DNA of 64,000 nucleotides from Candidatus Altimarinota bacterium (GTDB lineage Bacteria > Patescibacteriota > Gracilibacteria > BD1-5 > UBA6164): contig CALREY010000002.1 of assembly GCA_943356435.1 (NCBI GenBank), forward strand, positions 95,386 to 159,385, given 5' to 3'. The notes beneath the pieces were generated by a model. That model was not told the origin of the DNA. It was given only the letters and a program-made list of their open reading frames with translations, and ran no database searches. Below, one piece after another: positions 44,922 to 55,545 of this stretch (positions within the stretch are counted from its first letter, which is position 1; the number at the start of each line of letters is the position of its first letter). The translations under genes were made by a program, and so were the position numbers.

Positions 44922-44949
44922 ACCCAAACTTTTTAAAGCCGGGTTTTCT
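44922..44949 (-). terminator. Hairpin between rplO and secY
   Basis: A stem aaaaccc / gggtttt with a T-run on the minus strand follows the rplO stop. A tataat hexamer comes shortly after it, so secY may be transcribed separately or by read-through. Confidence 0.65.
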
Positions 44950-44954
44950 CTACA

Positions 44955-45410
44955 TTATTTAGTTTCAAGTTTTCCTCAAGCTTTTTCAACAGCTTCTCTA
45001 GCTGTAATAGAAGCTTTTTCAACAACAACATCTATTTTACTAGTAAGTACTCATGATCATAATAATTTAACTGGAAGAGCTTTTCTTCTAATTAATTTAT
45101 TTTCAAGTAATACTTCTTTGTTTATAGTAGTAATACCTTTTTCAGCTAATAAAGCCAAATCAGATACATTTATAATACTATATTCAGTTTTAAATTTTGC
45201 GTTTGAAAAACCTTTTAATTTAGGTAATCTTCTAAATAAAGGAGTTTGTCCTCATTCAAACCAAGCAGGTACTCACCCACCAGATCTTGCATTTTGACCT
45301 TTACAACCTCTACCACAGAATGTTCATTTTCATGAACCATTACCTCTACCTAGTCTCTTAGATGTAGTTCTTGAACCAGAATTTGGTTTTAGATTTGTTA
45401 AAGATAACAT
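44955..45410 (-). CDS. rplO: Ribosomal protein L15
   Basis: A 151-residue 50S protein. It shows the Gly-rich N-terminal arm ([20 protein letters not shown]), the QNARSGGGVPAWFEGGQTPL signature, [11 protein letters not shown] and a C-terminal [14 protein letters not shown] Cys pair in the arm (CGRGCKG) is unusual. It is the last ribosomal gene of the operon. rpmD, which normally lies just upstream, is absent; a 140-base structured spacer fills the gap to rpsE. Confidence 0.94.
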
Positions 45411-45437
45411 AAATATTAAGGTTATATATATAATAAT

Positions 45438-45552
45438 AAACCCTCTTCTTCTAAAGATACCTCCCATTATCATGGTAGAAAAAGATTTATTAGATTATTC
45501 TATTCCTCCCACTATAATGAGAAGTATGTCCATATGGACAAAAGAAGGGTTT
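45438..45552 (-). promoter_or_regulatory. Structured spacer between rpsE and rplO
   Basis: The ends pair over a distance (aaaccctcttctt at 45438-45450 with aaagaagggttt at 45541-45552). Inside are a 14-base palindrome tgtccatatggaca (45527-45540) and two copies of a GGGAGG-containing phrase on the minus strand. No frame fits L30. The role (leader, attenuator or processing site) is unknown. Confidence 0.5.
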
Positions 45553-46030
45553 ATATTTTTTTAAATGAAGATAAAGCTTTAATAGTTGCTCTTGCATTAT
45601 TAATCATATTAGATGAACCATATCTTTTAGCAAGTACATCTTGATATCAAGCAACAGTTAAAACTTTTCTAGCAGCTCAACCAGCGATAATTCATGTACC
45701 TTCAGAAGCAGGGTGTACCATTATTTTAGCAGCTTTATATTTTGCTTCAACATTATATGGAACAGTACCATCTTTAATTGTAACTTCAGTTAAATTTTTC
45801 TTTGCATCTGAAATAGCTTTAGCGATAGCATCAACTACTTCCCATGATTTTCATGTTCATAGTGCTACTTTACCATTACCATCTCAAATAACCATAACAG
45901 CTCTAAATCTAAGTTGTCTACCTCATGATGTAACTCTAGTTACTCTATCAATAGCAAGTAGTTCTTCCTTAAATTCTTTCTTTGGTTTTGAAAATTTTCA
46001 TTTCTTATTGTCATTTCCAGAAAAAGCCAT
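45551..46030 (-). CDS. rpsE: Ribosomal protein S5
   Basis: A 159-residue 30S protein. The signature RVTSGGRQLRFRAVMVIGDG, GKVALGTGKSWEVVDAIAKA, the C-terminal domain with VHPASEGTGIIAGGAARKVL and AGYQDVLAKRYGSSNMINNA are all present. S5 helps decoding accuracy. It sits between rplR and the unusual spacer before rplO. Confidence 0.95.
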
Positions 46031-46049
46031 ACTTATTTGTATTAATTAA

Positions 46050-46394
46050 TTAAAATTTTAGTCCTCAGGCTCTTAAAGCTTCAGCTAAAGCTTTAACTCT
46101 ACCATGATAAGCAAATCAACCTCTATCAAATACAATTTCAGTGATTTTTAAATCAAGAACTTTTTTTGCCATTTCTTCACCTACTTTTTTAGACATTTCT
46201 GTTTTTGTACCAGTTTTATCTAGTTTTAAATCTGAAAAAGATGTAAGAGTTTTTCAAGCTACGTCATCTATAAGTTGAGCATATATGTTAGAATTACTTC
46301 TATACACTGCTAAACGAGGTTTTAATTCAGTTCAACTTATTTTTGATCTAATTCTATTTTTTCTTCTTAATCTTTTTAATGTTTTTTGTAACAT
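46050..46394 (-). CDS. rplR: Ribosomal protein L18
   Basis: A 114-residue 5S rRNA-binding 50S protein: KRLRRKNRIRSKISGTELKP, RLAVYRSNSNIYAQLIDD and VFDRGGFAYHGRVKALAEAL. The length is normal. It is in the usual place between rplF and rpsE. Confidence 0.94.
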
Positions 46395-46420
46395 CTTTAA
46401 AATTATTATAAGTTAAATTT

Positions 46421-46963
46421 TTACTTTTTTGAACCAGTTTTACCAGCTTTTCTAACAATATGTTCTCCAACATATTTAATTCATTTTCCTTTATATGGTT
46501 CAGGTTTCTTTTTTGCTCTAATTTTAGATGCAAATTCTCATACTAATTGTTTATCAGCACCAGATATATGCATTATATTTTTAGCTTTTTCATCCATTTC
46601 GATTTTTATTCAAGCTGGAGCAATCATATCAACTTTATGAGATAAACCAATACTTAAAGTAAGTTTATCACCAGTTATTTCAAATTTGTAACCAACTCAA
46701 ATGATTTCCAAACTTTTACTATAACCTGTAGAAACACCAATAACTAAGTTACTAACTATAGCTCTAGTTGTTCCCCATAAAGCAGCAGCAGAATCATCTA
46801 AAGGTCTAACAATTAAATTGTTTTCTTCTTTAAGTATTTCAACTTTAGCAGAATAATCAAAAGATAATTCTCCTTTTGGTCCTTTTACTTTAATATTATT
46901 GTTAGCCAAAGTAACTTCAACATTTCCTGGTACTACAATAGGTAATTTACCAATTCTTGACAT
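46421..46963 (-). CDS. rplF: Ribosomal protein L6
   Basis: A 180-residue 50S protein. It starts MSRIGKLPIVVPGNVEVTLA, has GPKGELSFDYSAKVEI and ALWGTTRAIVSNLVIGVSTG, and ends with the conserved GADKQLVGEFASKIRA-like and EPYKGKGIKYVGE segments plus AGKTGSKK. Several of the Gly are TGA. Confidence 0.95.
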
Positions 46964-47032
46964 ATTTTTTTTATTATAAATATAAATCGGAACAATGATT
47001 ACATAACCATTTCTCGTTTATAAAATGTGATA

Positions 47033-47428
47033 TTAGTAAACTTCACAAAGAAGTTCACCACCAACATTTAAACTTCTAGCTTCATAACCAGTTACAACTC
47101 ATTTAGGAGTAGATACGATATAAATACCGTTACCATCTCTAGATTTTCTAATATCTTTTGCTCAGATATAGATTCTTTGTCCTGGTCTACTTATTCTAGT
47201 GAAAGTAGGAACATACTTAGTTGTTCTTACATCATTTAGAGTAAGTAAAATTGATTTTTTATTGTTTCATTCATCAGTGATTTCGAAATCAACAATATAT
47301 TTATTTTTCTTAAGAATTTTTGCGATATCTGTTTTTAATTTAGAATAAGGAAGTTTAACACTTACAATTCTAGCCATATATGCATTTCTAATTCTTGTTA
47401 ATAAATCTCCGATTGGATCTATTATCAT
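47033..47428 (-). CDS. rpsH: Ribosomal protein S8
   Basis: A 131-residue 30S protein that binds 16S helix 21: IIDPIGDLLTRIRNAYMARI, PYSKLKTDIAKILKKN, RISRPGQRIYIGAKDIRKSR and the C-terminal VSTPKGVVTGYEARSLNVGG followed by ELLCEVY. It is the normal translational regulator of spc operons in E. coli; whether it acts so here is unknown. Confidence 0.95.
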
Positions 47429-47471
47429 AACAATAAAATTAATAAACTAAATTTATTTTAACTATTTTATA

Positions 47472-47696
47472 CTACCAACTAGATTTTCTAACACCTGGTA
47501 ATTCTCATGCGTTAGCTTTTTCTCTAAAACAAATTCTACAAATATCAAATTTCCCTAGATATCATCTAGTTCTACCACAGATACCACAACAATTAAATAC
47601 TTTTGTAGCTTCCTTAGGTTTTCTTCAATCTGCTATAGCTTGTAAAAATGTCTTTTTTAATCTATTTGCTTTAGCAATTTTTGACTTTCTAGCCAT
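47472..47696 (-). CDS. rpsN: Ribosomal protein S14 (zinc type)
   Basis: A 74-residue 30S protein of the zinc-binding class. The four Cys are in NCCGICGRTRG and FDICRICFREKA, and the end is ELPGVRKSSW. It is a little longer at the N-terminus than the common 61-residue form. Order: after rplE. Confidence 0.95.
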
Positions 47697-47722
47697 CTTA
47701 ATTTTTCTTATAAAGTAAACTT

Positions 47723-48259
47723 TTATTTAGAAAAAGGAAATCACATTTGTGTTAATAATTCCTTTCAAGCCTCTTTGTTTTTAGCAGTTGTTTTAACTGT
47801 AATTTGTAATCAGTGGTTTTTGATTACATCATTGTGAGGAACTTCTAAAAATATAGAATGTTCTTTCACTCAGAAATTGTAATTCCCTTGGTTATCAAAT
47901 CCTTTTTTATTAATTCATCTGAAGTCTCTTACTCTAGGTAATACAACATTGATTAATTTTTCTAGGAAGTTATACATTGCTTCTCATCTCAAAGTAACAG
48001 TTAATCATACAGGCATACCAGCTCTTAATTTAAAGTTTGATACTGCTTTTTTAGCATATCTAACTGTACAAGCTTGACCAGCAATTAATGATAAATGTTC
48101 TTGTAATGAAGAAAAATCTTTATTTCATTGTCTTATATATGTTCAAATTCACATATTCAATACAACTTTTTCTAATTTTGGAACTTCCATTACATTAGAA
48201 ACTTGTAATTTTTCTTTTAAAGCAGGAGCAATTTCTTTCAAATATTTTTCCTTAAGCAT
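47723..48259 (-). CDS. rplE: Ribosomal protein L5
   Basis: A 178-residue 50S protein that contacts 5S rRNA. It shows [80 protein letters not shown] and the C-terminal GKELLTQMGFPFSK. The length is normal. Confidence 0.95.
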
Positions 48260-48285
48260 TTTCTTTTATAAATAATATAAGTAAA

Positions 48286-48636
48286 TTATTTAATAATAAA
48301 TTTTTTAGCTTCTCCACCGTTTTCTTTAACAGCTTTTTTTGAAAATCTAAATTTTTTTATTTTTCCTTTTTCTTCAATTTTTACAAAACCAACTCTAGTA
48401 GGTTTATTAGTAAATGGACAAACTAACATTACATTAGATGCATTGATAGCTTTTTCCATTTTTATAATTTGACCTGGGTTAGTTCATTGTTTTTTTAAAT
48501 GTCTAGTAACAAGATTGATTCATTTAACAAGAACTTTGTTCTCATCAGCAAACACTTTCAAAACTTCAGCCACTTGACCTCTATCTTGTTCTTTACCTGA
48601 CATTATCATAACTTTATCTCAAGTTCTAATTTTCAT
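48286..48636 (-). CDS. rplX: Ribosomal protein L24
   Basis: A 116-residue KOW-domain 50S assembly protein: MKIRTGDKVMIMSGKEQDRG, GQVAEVLKVFADENKVLVKG, NLVTRHLKKQGTNPGQIIKM and VMLVCPFTNKPTRVGFVKIE. The order is normal. Confidence 0.95.
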
Positions 48637-48656
48637 AATTCTTTATTTAATAATAA

Positions 48657-49025
48657 TTATAAAACTTCTGGAGCTAAACTCACGATTTTTTGGAAACCTT
48701 TTGTTCTTAATTCTCTAGCAACAGGTCCAAAAATACGAGTTCATTTAGGATTATTATTGTCGTCGATTATTACACAAGCGTTATCATCAAATCTCAAATA
48801 TGATCCATCTTTTCTTCTTACTTCTTTTGAAGTTCTAACAATTACAGCTTTAACTACTTTTTTCTTTTTCACTGATCCATCTGGAGCAGCTTTTTTAACA
48901 GTACAAACTATAATGTCTCAAACAGAAGCATATCTTCTGTGTGAACCTCCAAGTACTTTAATACATAATACTTCTTTAGCTCAAGAGTTATCTGTAACTA
49001 CTAGTCTTGACTCTGTTTGTATCAT
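48657..49025 (-). CDS. rplN: Ribosomal protein L14
   Basis: A 122-residue 50S protein: [60 protein letters not shown] and [20 protein letters not shown]. The length and signature are standard. Confidence 0.96.
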
Positions 49026-49053
49026 AAAATACGTTCTTAAAAGTTAAAATTAA

Positions 49054-49281
49054 CTATATTTTTTCTACTAGTTCCCATCTTTTTAATTTAGATGTAGGTC
49101 TAGTTTCTTTTATTGTAACTTGATCTCATTCATTACAAGTGTTGTTTTCATCGTGTGCATAGAATTTTTTAGTTACTCTAAATCTTTTTTTATATTTAGC
49201 ATCACTTTTATATGTATGTACTGATACAACAATTGTCTTGTCCATTTTAGTGCTAGTAACAACACCTTTTTTTGTTCTCAT
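49054..49281 (-). CDS. rpsQ: Ribosomal protein S17
   Basis: A 75-residue 30S OB-fold protein: [40 protein letters not shown] and [20 protein letters not shown]. It is of compact bacterial length. Confidence 0.94.
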
Positions 49282-49304
49282 AAACTTTGTTTAATTAAAA
49301 ATAA

Positions 49305-49529
49305 TTAACCTATATTAAATCATTTAGAAGTTGCTACAGTTCTTAGTTGAGCTGTATATCTTCTAAGAGCTTTAATTAAATGAGTTTGCTTTAATTCACC
49401 CAATTCTTTTTTCATTTTAAGAGTAAATAACTCTTTAGATGATTTAGTTAATTCGGCTTTTAAATCTTTTTCATTTAATTCTCTAAGTTTTCCTATTTCT
49501 TGGAGTTTTAAATCTTTTATTTCTTTCAT
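49305..49529 (-). CDS. rpmC: Ribosomal protein L29
   Basis: A 74-residue 50S protein of two long helices: MKEIKDLKLQEIGKLRELNE and ELFTLKMKKELGELKQTHLI. The tail SKGFNIG appears only when TGA is read as Gly; otherwise the protein would end four residues earlier. It lies at the nascent-chain exit. Confidence 0.92.
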
Positions 49530-49540
49530 TTTAAAAATGA

Positions 49541-49945
49541 TTAGTCAACTATTATTTTAGTTTTTACTGGTAATTTGTAAGAAGCCAGTCTAAAAGCTTC
49601 CCTAGCAATTTCTGGCGTAACTCATGTTATTTCAAATAACACTCTACCAGGTTTTACAGGGGCTCTATACATTTCTACAGATCATTTACCTCAACCCATC
49701 GGAACTTCTAACGGTTTAGTAGTAAAAGCTTTGTCAGGGAAAATTCTTATCCAAATTCTTCCTCATCTTTTAATATATCTAACCATAGCTCTTCTAGCAG
49801 ATTCGATTTGTCTTGAAGTGATAAATCATCTAGTTGTTGTTTTGATAGCGTATTCACCAAAAGCTAACGTAGATCATCTAACAGCCTTTCCTTTCAATCT
49901 TCATCTGAAGGTCTTTCTATATTTTGTTCTCTTTGGTTGTAACAT
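49541..49945 (-). CDS. rplP: Ribosomal protein L16
   Basis: A 134-residue 50S protein: [60 protein letters not shown] and MGWGKGSVEMYRAPVKPGRV-like (here PMGGGKGSVE). The Gly of GKG is TGA. Confidence 0.95.
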
Positions 49946-49991
49946 TTTTTTGCACAATTAGTATATAAAAAAAATTTAAATGTCAAATTTT

Positions 49992-50624
49992 TTATTTTTT
50001 ATAAATGTCTCATTTATATATCCAAACCTTTAATCAAATTGTTCCATAAACTGTTTCTGCTCTAGCAGTAACGTAATCTATATCAGATCTGATAGTTTGC
50101 GTTGGTATATTACCTTCTTTGAAAGTTTCTTTTCTAGCTATTTCAGCTCAGTTAAGTCTTCAACCAACTTTAACCTTTATTCATTTAGCACCTTTTTCCA
50201 TTGTTTTAGCAATAGCTTGTTTGATTGCTCTTTTATAAGGCATTCTTTTTTCTATTTGGTTTGCAATGTTAAATCATACGATTTTAGCATTCAAATCTGG
50301 ATTTTTAATATCTCTAATTTCAAGATTTACTTTTATTCAAAGTTTTGAAACTAATAAAGCTACTAATCTTTCTTTATTTTCACCTGTTTTTCAAAGGATT
50401 AATGCAGATTTTGCAGTATAAACAACAACATCTACAACATCTTGATTTCTAGATATCAAAATATCTCACACAGGAATTCAAGTTAATTCTTTATTTAAAA
50501 TTTCTCTAGCTTTTATATCTAAGCTTAATGAGCCTTTATATGTTTTTATGTCTTCATACCAAATTGATTTCCAAGTTTTTATATATGGAATTCTAAAAGC
50601 TATAGGACTTACTTTATGTCACAT
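49992..50624 (-). CDS. rpsC: Ribosomal protein S3
   Basis: A 210-residue 30S protein with a KH domain: [60 protein letters not shown] and [20 protein letters not shown]. The second codon is TGA (Gly) as in MGxKV. The length is usual. Confidence 0.95.
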
Positions 50625-50645
50625 AAATTAAAATGTGTTAATAAA

Positions 50646-50972
50646 TTATTTTACTTGTAATTCTAATTTTACATTAGAAGTTCTTTTTAAAATTGGATGC
50701 ATCCTCCCTCTTGATACAGGATTTCATCTTTTGTAAACAATACCTTTGTTTACACTAAGAGTACTTATATATAGAGTAGATAACTTTTGATTATCATTGT
50801 TTTCAGCATTTGCAACAGCAGATGCTAAAATTTTATACATAAGGTCAGCTCATTTTGTAGGAGCAAATTTTAGAAATTTTAATGCTTGTTCAGCATTTTG
50901 CCCTCTAACAATTTCAGCAACAACTCTTAATTTTTTCGGAGAAATTCTTATATTTTTTCCGTATGCTTTCAT
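50646..50972 (-). CDS. rplV: Ribosomal protein L22
   Basis: A 108-residue 50S protein: MKAYGKNIRISPKKLRVVAE, AEQALKFLKFAPTKGADLMY and VNKGIVYKRGNPVSRGRMHP. Its beta-hairpin lines the exit tunnel. The length is normal. Confidence 0.94.
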
Positions 50973-51022
50973 AGTATTAATTTTAATAGTTATACCCAAA
51001 TTAAGGGATGTATAAAATATTT

Positions 51023-51286
51023 CTATTTATTTCAAGCATGACCCTTGAATGTTCTAGTCATTGAAAATTCTCATAATTTGTGTCATACCATATCTTCTGT
51101 AACAAAAACTGGAGTGTGTACTTTACCATTGTGAACACCTAATGTGTGTCCAACAAATTCTGGAATAATAGTACAAGCTCTTGACCAAGTTTTAATTACA
51201 CCTTTTTTTCATGAATCATTCATTGCAACTACTTTTTTTAATAGTCTTTCATCAATGTATGGTCATTTCTTTAAACTTCTTGTCAT
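51023..51286 (-). CDS. rpsS: Ribosomal protein S19
   Basis: An 87-residue 30S protein: [60 protein letters not shown] and [17 protein letters not shown]. Standard. A 106-base spacer with repeats separates it from rplB. Confidence 0.95.
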
Positions 51287-51288
51287 AA

Positions 51289-51390
51289 TAAGTTATAAGT
51301 TATAAGTTGTAAGTATAAGATACAAGCTATAAGTTTAAGTAGTATTAACAAAAGATAAATCTATATATCAATTAAAACTTAAACTTATTG
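51289..51390. repeat. Short tandem repeats and hairpin in the rpsS-rplB spacer
   Basis: The run ataagtt is repeated imperfectly about five times at 51289-51338. Its last copy, ataagtttaagt, pairs with acttaaacttat at 51379-51390. No gene is in this spacer. Confidence 0.55.
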
Positions 51391-51392
51391 TC

Positions 51393-52238
51393 TTACATCA
51401 TTAATTTACCTTTTCTTGTTCTTAATATCCATTTAGATGTAGTGTTTTTTCTACTTCTTGTTTTATATCACAATGCAGGTAATCCCCATGGAGTTTTTGG
51501 TCCTTTCATACCAATTGGAGAATGTCCTTCTCAACCTCAATGTGGATGATCAACAGGATTCATTGATTTACCAAGAACAGTTGGTCTTTTTCACATCCAT
51601 CTAGATCTTCAAGCTTTTCAAATAACAACTTGATTGTGATCAGTGTTAGAAACTTGACCAAGAGTAGCAAAACATTTTTTATGTACTAATCTGATTTCTC
51701 ATGAAGGCATTTTTACTTGAGTATATTCACCTTCTTGTGAAAAAACTGTACCGAAAGAACCTGCAGATCTTATAGAAGAAGCACCTTGTCCAACAATTAA
51801 TTCTAAGTTATACACTTGTAATCATGTAGGGATGTTTCCTATTTCCATTCTGTTTCCAGATTCTAATGTAGCTTTATCGTCAGTAACATTAATATCTCAT
51901 ACTTTCATATCTTTATGAGCAACAACATATCTTCTTTCTCCGTCTTTATAACAGATTAATGCAATAAATGCTGTTCTATATGGATCGTATTCAATTGTTT
52001 CAACTTTAGCTGGTATTCATTTTTTATCAACTTGGAAGAAATCAACTAGTCTATATCTTTGAGCATGACCACCTCATTGGTGTCTTACCGTAATTCTTCA
52101 AGTATTATTTCTACCTGAATGTTTTTTTAATTTTACTGTAAGTGGTTTATACGGAGTTGAAGTTGTAATTTCTTCAAACGTATTAACAGTCATTCATCTT
52201 CTACCTGGAGTGGTAGGCTTAAATTTTTTAATTCCCAC
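51393..52238 (-). CDS. rplB: Ribosomal protein L2
   Basis: A 281-residue 50S protein near the peptidyl-transferase centre: [60 protein letters not shown] and the conserved C-terminal [20 protein letters not shown]. No ATG lies upstream in frame before a TAG, so translation must begin at GTG 52238. Confidence 0.95.
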
Positions 52239-52261
52239 TGTTAAAATTTTTAAAAACTAAA

Positions 52262-52558
52262 TTATTTTATAATAGAAAAGTCTATTTTAGCTTTTGGATC
52301 TTTTAAAGTAACATAAGCTTTTTTAGTAGATCTTTTTCTTAATTGCATTCATCTTTTTTTACCATACTTGAATTTTTCTCTAGTATGCAAAACATTAACA
52401 GAAGCAACTTCTACTTTATATAGTTCAGAAATTGATTTTTTAATATCAATTTTAGTTGCACTAGAGTCAACTTCAAATACATAAGTATTAGTTGTCATCT
52501 CTAAAACAGAAGTTTTTTCAGTAGTAATTGGTTTTTTTAAAATTCTAAAAATTCTCAT
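52262..52558 (-). CDS. rplW: Ribosomal protein L23
   Basis: A 98-residue 50S exit-site protein: MRIFRILKKPITTEKTSVLE, NTYVFEVDSSATKIDIKKSI, and the C-terminal MQLRKRSTKKAYVTLKDPKA. The second half is read through a TGA (KKR-G-MQLR). Confidence 0.93.
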
Positions 52559-52580
52559 CTTTTATATATTTTAGAGTAAA

Positions 52581-53204
52581 TTATTTAGTTAGATTATCTA
52601 GTTTAGCTAAAGAATCTTTTAATAAAACTAATGTTTTATATTTAAGTAAATCTTTAACATTCAAGTAATCTACAAGTATACTTTTAACGTATGATATATT
52701 AGCAGTAGATTTTTCAATAATTTCATTTCTTGCAGGTAATGCAAGTAAAGCTTTTTCATTGTATGGTAATGCGTTAAAAACTTCTACCATATTTTTTGTT
52801 TTAGCTTCAGAAAAAGTTATATTATCTACAACAATTAAATCATTATTAGCTAGTTTAGAAGACAAAACAGTAAATAACGCTTTTCTTCTCTCTTTTTTAT
52901 TCATATTCAATGTAAAGTTTACAGTGTTTCTTGGACCAAATGCAACTCAACCTTTCTTTCTGATAGGTGATCTGTTTGAACCCATTCTAGCTCTACCTGT
53001 ACCTTTTTGTTTATAAATCTTTCTTGTCGAACCTCTTCTATCTCATCTAGTTTTAGTATGAGCAACAACCATTCTATTATTAGCTAGTTGATATACTAAA
53101 GCTCTATGAATAAGTCCTTCATTAAGTTCTAATCAAAATACTAAATCATTTAGTTCAATTTCTCAAACTGACTTACCTTTTTGATCAAATAAATTAGTCT
53201 TCAT
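52581..53204 (-). CDS. rplD: Ribosomal protein L4
   Basis: A 207-residue 50S protein: VYQLANNRMVVAHTKTRGDR, GSTRKIYKQKGTGRARMGSN, RSPIRKKGGVAFGPRNTVNF and a C-terminal alpha/beta domain. In E. coli L4 represses its own operon; here that is not tested. Confidence 0.94.
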
Positions 53205-53224
53205 CAGAGTAATATAATTAATAA

Positions 53225-53833
53225 CTAAAAAATAATATTTACGAATGAATTTCTTCATCCTGGAACTCCTCATCTAACACCGATTACACTAATTTCTTTA
53301 TTAATTAGTTCCACTGGAACTTTTTTAATAGTGAATTTAGTATTACCAAGATGACCGTGCATCTTTTTACCCTTGTGAGTTCTTGTTGGTTTTCTGTTAC
53401 CGATTGATCATAGGGCTCTATGGAATTTTGAACCATGTCCACCAGGTCATCCGTGAAAATTATGTTTTTTCATAGCTCATGCGAATCATTTTCATTTTGA
53501 AAATCATTCTACAGAAACTTTAACATTTTCTTCAATCATATCTAATGATAGAGTATCACCAACTTTATATTTTTCAGATTCTTCTTCAGAAACTGGAAAT
53601 TCTACTATTTTTGAAAAATTACTTTTATTTAATGTAACTTTTCATTCCACTAGTTGAGCATCTTCAACCTTATCGTTTAAAACTCAGATTATGATAGCTT
53701 TATAACCATCTCTTTCAAGAGTTTTAAATCATACTACTTTTAAAGTAGGAACTTTTAGTAAAGTAATAGGGATAAATTTATCATCCTTAATCACTCTAGT
53801 CATTTCCAACTTTGTAGCTATAATTCAAGCCAT
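53225..53833 (-). CDS. rplC: Ribosomal protein L3
   Basis: A 202-residue 50S protein: MAGIIATKLEMTRVIKDDKF, GFAGAMKKHNFHGGPGGHGS, KFHRALGSIGNRKPTRTHKG and GVPGGRNSFVNIIF. It is the first gene of the S10-type operon here; rpsJ (S10) is not upstream, where a promoter and a hairpin leader lie instead. Confidence 0.95.
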
Positions 53834-53860
53834 ATAAAAATATGTTTACAAAATTAAAGT

Positions 53861-53907
53861 TAGAGGTTAAACTTCCTTTTATATAAATGGAGTCTAACTT
53901 AACCTCT
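53861..53907 (-). promoter_or_regulatory. Hairpin leader upstream of rplC
   Basis: On the minus strand agaggttaa pairs with ttaacctct within the mRNA leader, about 110 bases downstream of the promoter. It may be a binding site for a ribosomal protein (inference). Confidence 0.5.
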
Positions 53908-53945
53908 TCAAAAACTTTTCGTGATATTTCTTAAAAAGCCACGTG

Positions 53946-53973
53946 ATTATATAAAAAAGTATTAATTTGTCAA
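53946..53973 (-). promoter_or_regulatory. Promoter of the ribosomal-protein operon
   Basis: On the minus strand TTGACA and TATAAT, both perfect, are 16 bases apart, about 113 bases before the rplC start. Confidence 0.85.
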
Positions 53974-54048
53974 ATGGAAAATATTTTTTGAGATTTAATT
54001 AAATATTAAAGCAATTTTCTAATAACTTTAAATATAGATTTTTTGTGG

Positions 54049-54110
54049 TATAATATAGATTAAGTAAAATTTTTATAAAAAAAATATGAGATAGTTCTCA
54101 TATTTTTATT
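54049..54110 (+). ncRNA. Possible very short transcript
   Basis: An extended -10 (tggtataat) on the plus strand lies just ahead of the hairpin aaatatgaga / tctcatattt with a T-tract (54077-54107). It could make an RNA of about 50 bases. The hairpin is also the terminator of the minus-strand gene ending at 54106, so this is weak. Confidence 0.2.
54077..54107. terminator. Terminator of the gene at 54106-54600
   Basis: A stem aaaaatatgaga / tctcatattttt with T-tracts on both strands, overlapping the stop codon. Confidence 0.75.
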
Positions 54111-54600
54111 TTGTATATTCAATAATCATTTTTACAGGGACTGAATTAACAAATGAAGATCAATCATGTTTTATCCATATAGTACTACAATCATTTTTTA
54201 TATCCGTTTCTCAAAAACTATTTTGAGCTGAAGTAGAATTCCAACCATCAGTTCTATAAATGATATGATTTACAACCCTACAATTACTTCCTCAAGTAAA
54301 TTGAGCAGCAACATTATAAGTAACTCCTGCAGAATTAGCTGGACTTGTTAATTCTATTACTTTTCTATATAATGGTTGATTTAGCCAAACTTTATTAGTT
54401 AATGTTTCTGTAGTACTATACTCATCTTGTACAGCATCCACTAAATCAGTCCATTTTTGAGCAGTAAGAATATCTCAAGAACTCATAGCTAATCAAGAGA
54501 ATCCAGTAAATGAAGCATATCATACTCATGCTAATCAAATTACTAATAGAAATCAAATTCCATGAAGTACTCATCATTTTATTTGTTTTATAATTTCCAT
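54106..54600 (-). CDS. Membrane-anchored outer protein, unknown
   Basis: A 164-residue protein with an N-terminal hydrophobic segment (GGVLHGIGFLLVIGLAGVGY). The beta-rich outer part has two Cys (NCRVVNH and NDCSTIW) that may pair, plus TTETLTNKVWLNQPLYRK, as in CPR surface proteins with a trimeric or tail-like region. No known family was recognised. It is a single gene with a terminator. About half its Gly, including most in the membrane helix, are TGA. Confidence 0.65.
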
Positions 54601-54711
54601 AAAAATATATTAAATATTATTATTATTTAGTTTAATTATATTAAAAAAAAATCAAATAAAAATACCATTTATTTTTTAATCATAAGTTGAATTTTTAAAA
54701 ATGTTTTATTA

Positions 54712-55530
54712 TTACCCACCAAACTTCTCCACCAACATATCAAATACTTCTTTTCTATATCTAGATAACATATTTGAAGCAGCTTTCATAATGAAATCAT
54801 TATAAAAAGTCATATCTACTTCATCCTCTATATATATTATCGTATCATCTATAATATTTGCTTCTATTAGCATTTTTTCATACAATTCACTTGTTGCTTC
54901 ACTATATTTTTTCCTGATTAAGGGAGTATTTAATTGATTGATACTTGTTAAATAATCTGTTATTCAATTATTTATTATACTTTCAGCTAGATTATCAAAT
55001 TGAAATTGTAACTCATCCATTACATCTGCTTCTTTAGTTTCTAGTTCTATTACTACATTATCTTTCTCTTTATACGATACCTTATTATTAGTATATTTAT
55101 CTAGTAATACATCACACACCTCATCTCTATATATACTTAGTAAGTCAGCAATTGTTCTCAGCACAAATTCTCATGCAAAAAAATCATCCAAAGTATTTTC
55201 CATATAATCAATGGTGTCATCTATTGTATTTGCTTTTTCCTTCATTTCAGCAAATATTAGATCAGTATCTTGGTTATATTTACTTAAATTATCATGATTA
55301 TTAGATTGATTAGATACGTCTAAATAATCAATTATTCAATTTTGTATTATTGCTTCTATGATAATATTTATTTGATTATGAAACTCATCTACTTCTTTCT
55401 CTATAGCATCAGTTAGATTCAGATTTGTTGGTATTTGACTTACATTATTTGGTATTTCTGTTGTATTTCCATGATCAGTTTTATTTTGTCTATATTCCAC
55501 GAAATCTCAAAACTCTATTACTTTTGACAT
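54712..55530 (-). CDS. Acidic helical protein with internal repeats, unknown
   Basis: A 272-residue cytoplasmic protein, mostly helical and very acidic. It shows a duplicated unit of about 120 residues: FVLRTIADLLSIYRDEVCDV near 130 corresponds to FIMKAASNMLSRYRKEVFDM near 250, and the phrase (N)G-I-I/T-DYL occurs twice. No signal peptide and no known family. It starts 15 bases after the preceding repeat protein ends, so the pair is probably one operon. Confidence 0.7.
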
Positions 55531-55545
55531 ATATATTTATTAATT

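Noticed and set aside
45411..45550. A hidden rpmD (L30) gene
   Set aside because: No frame of about 55 residues with an L30 pattern on either strand; CPR bacteria are known to lack L30.
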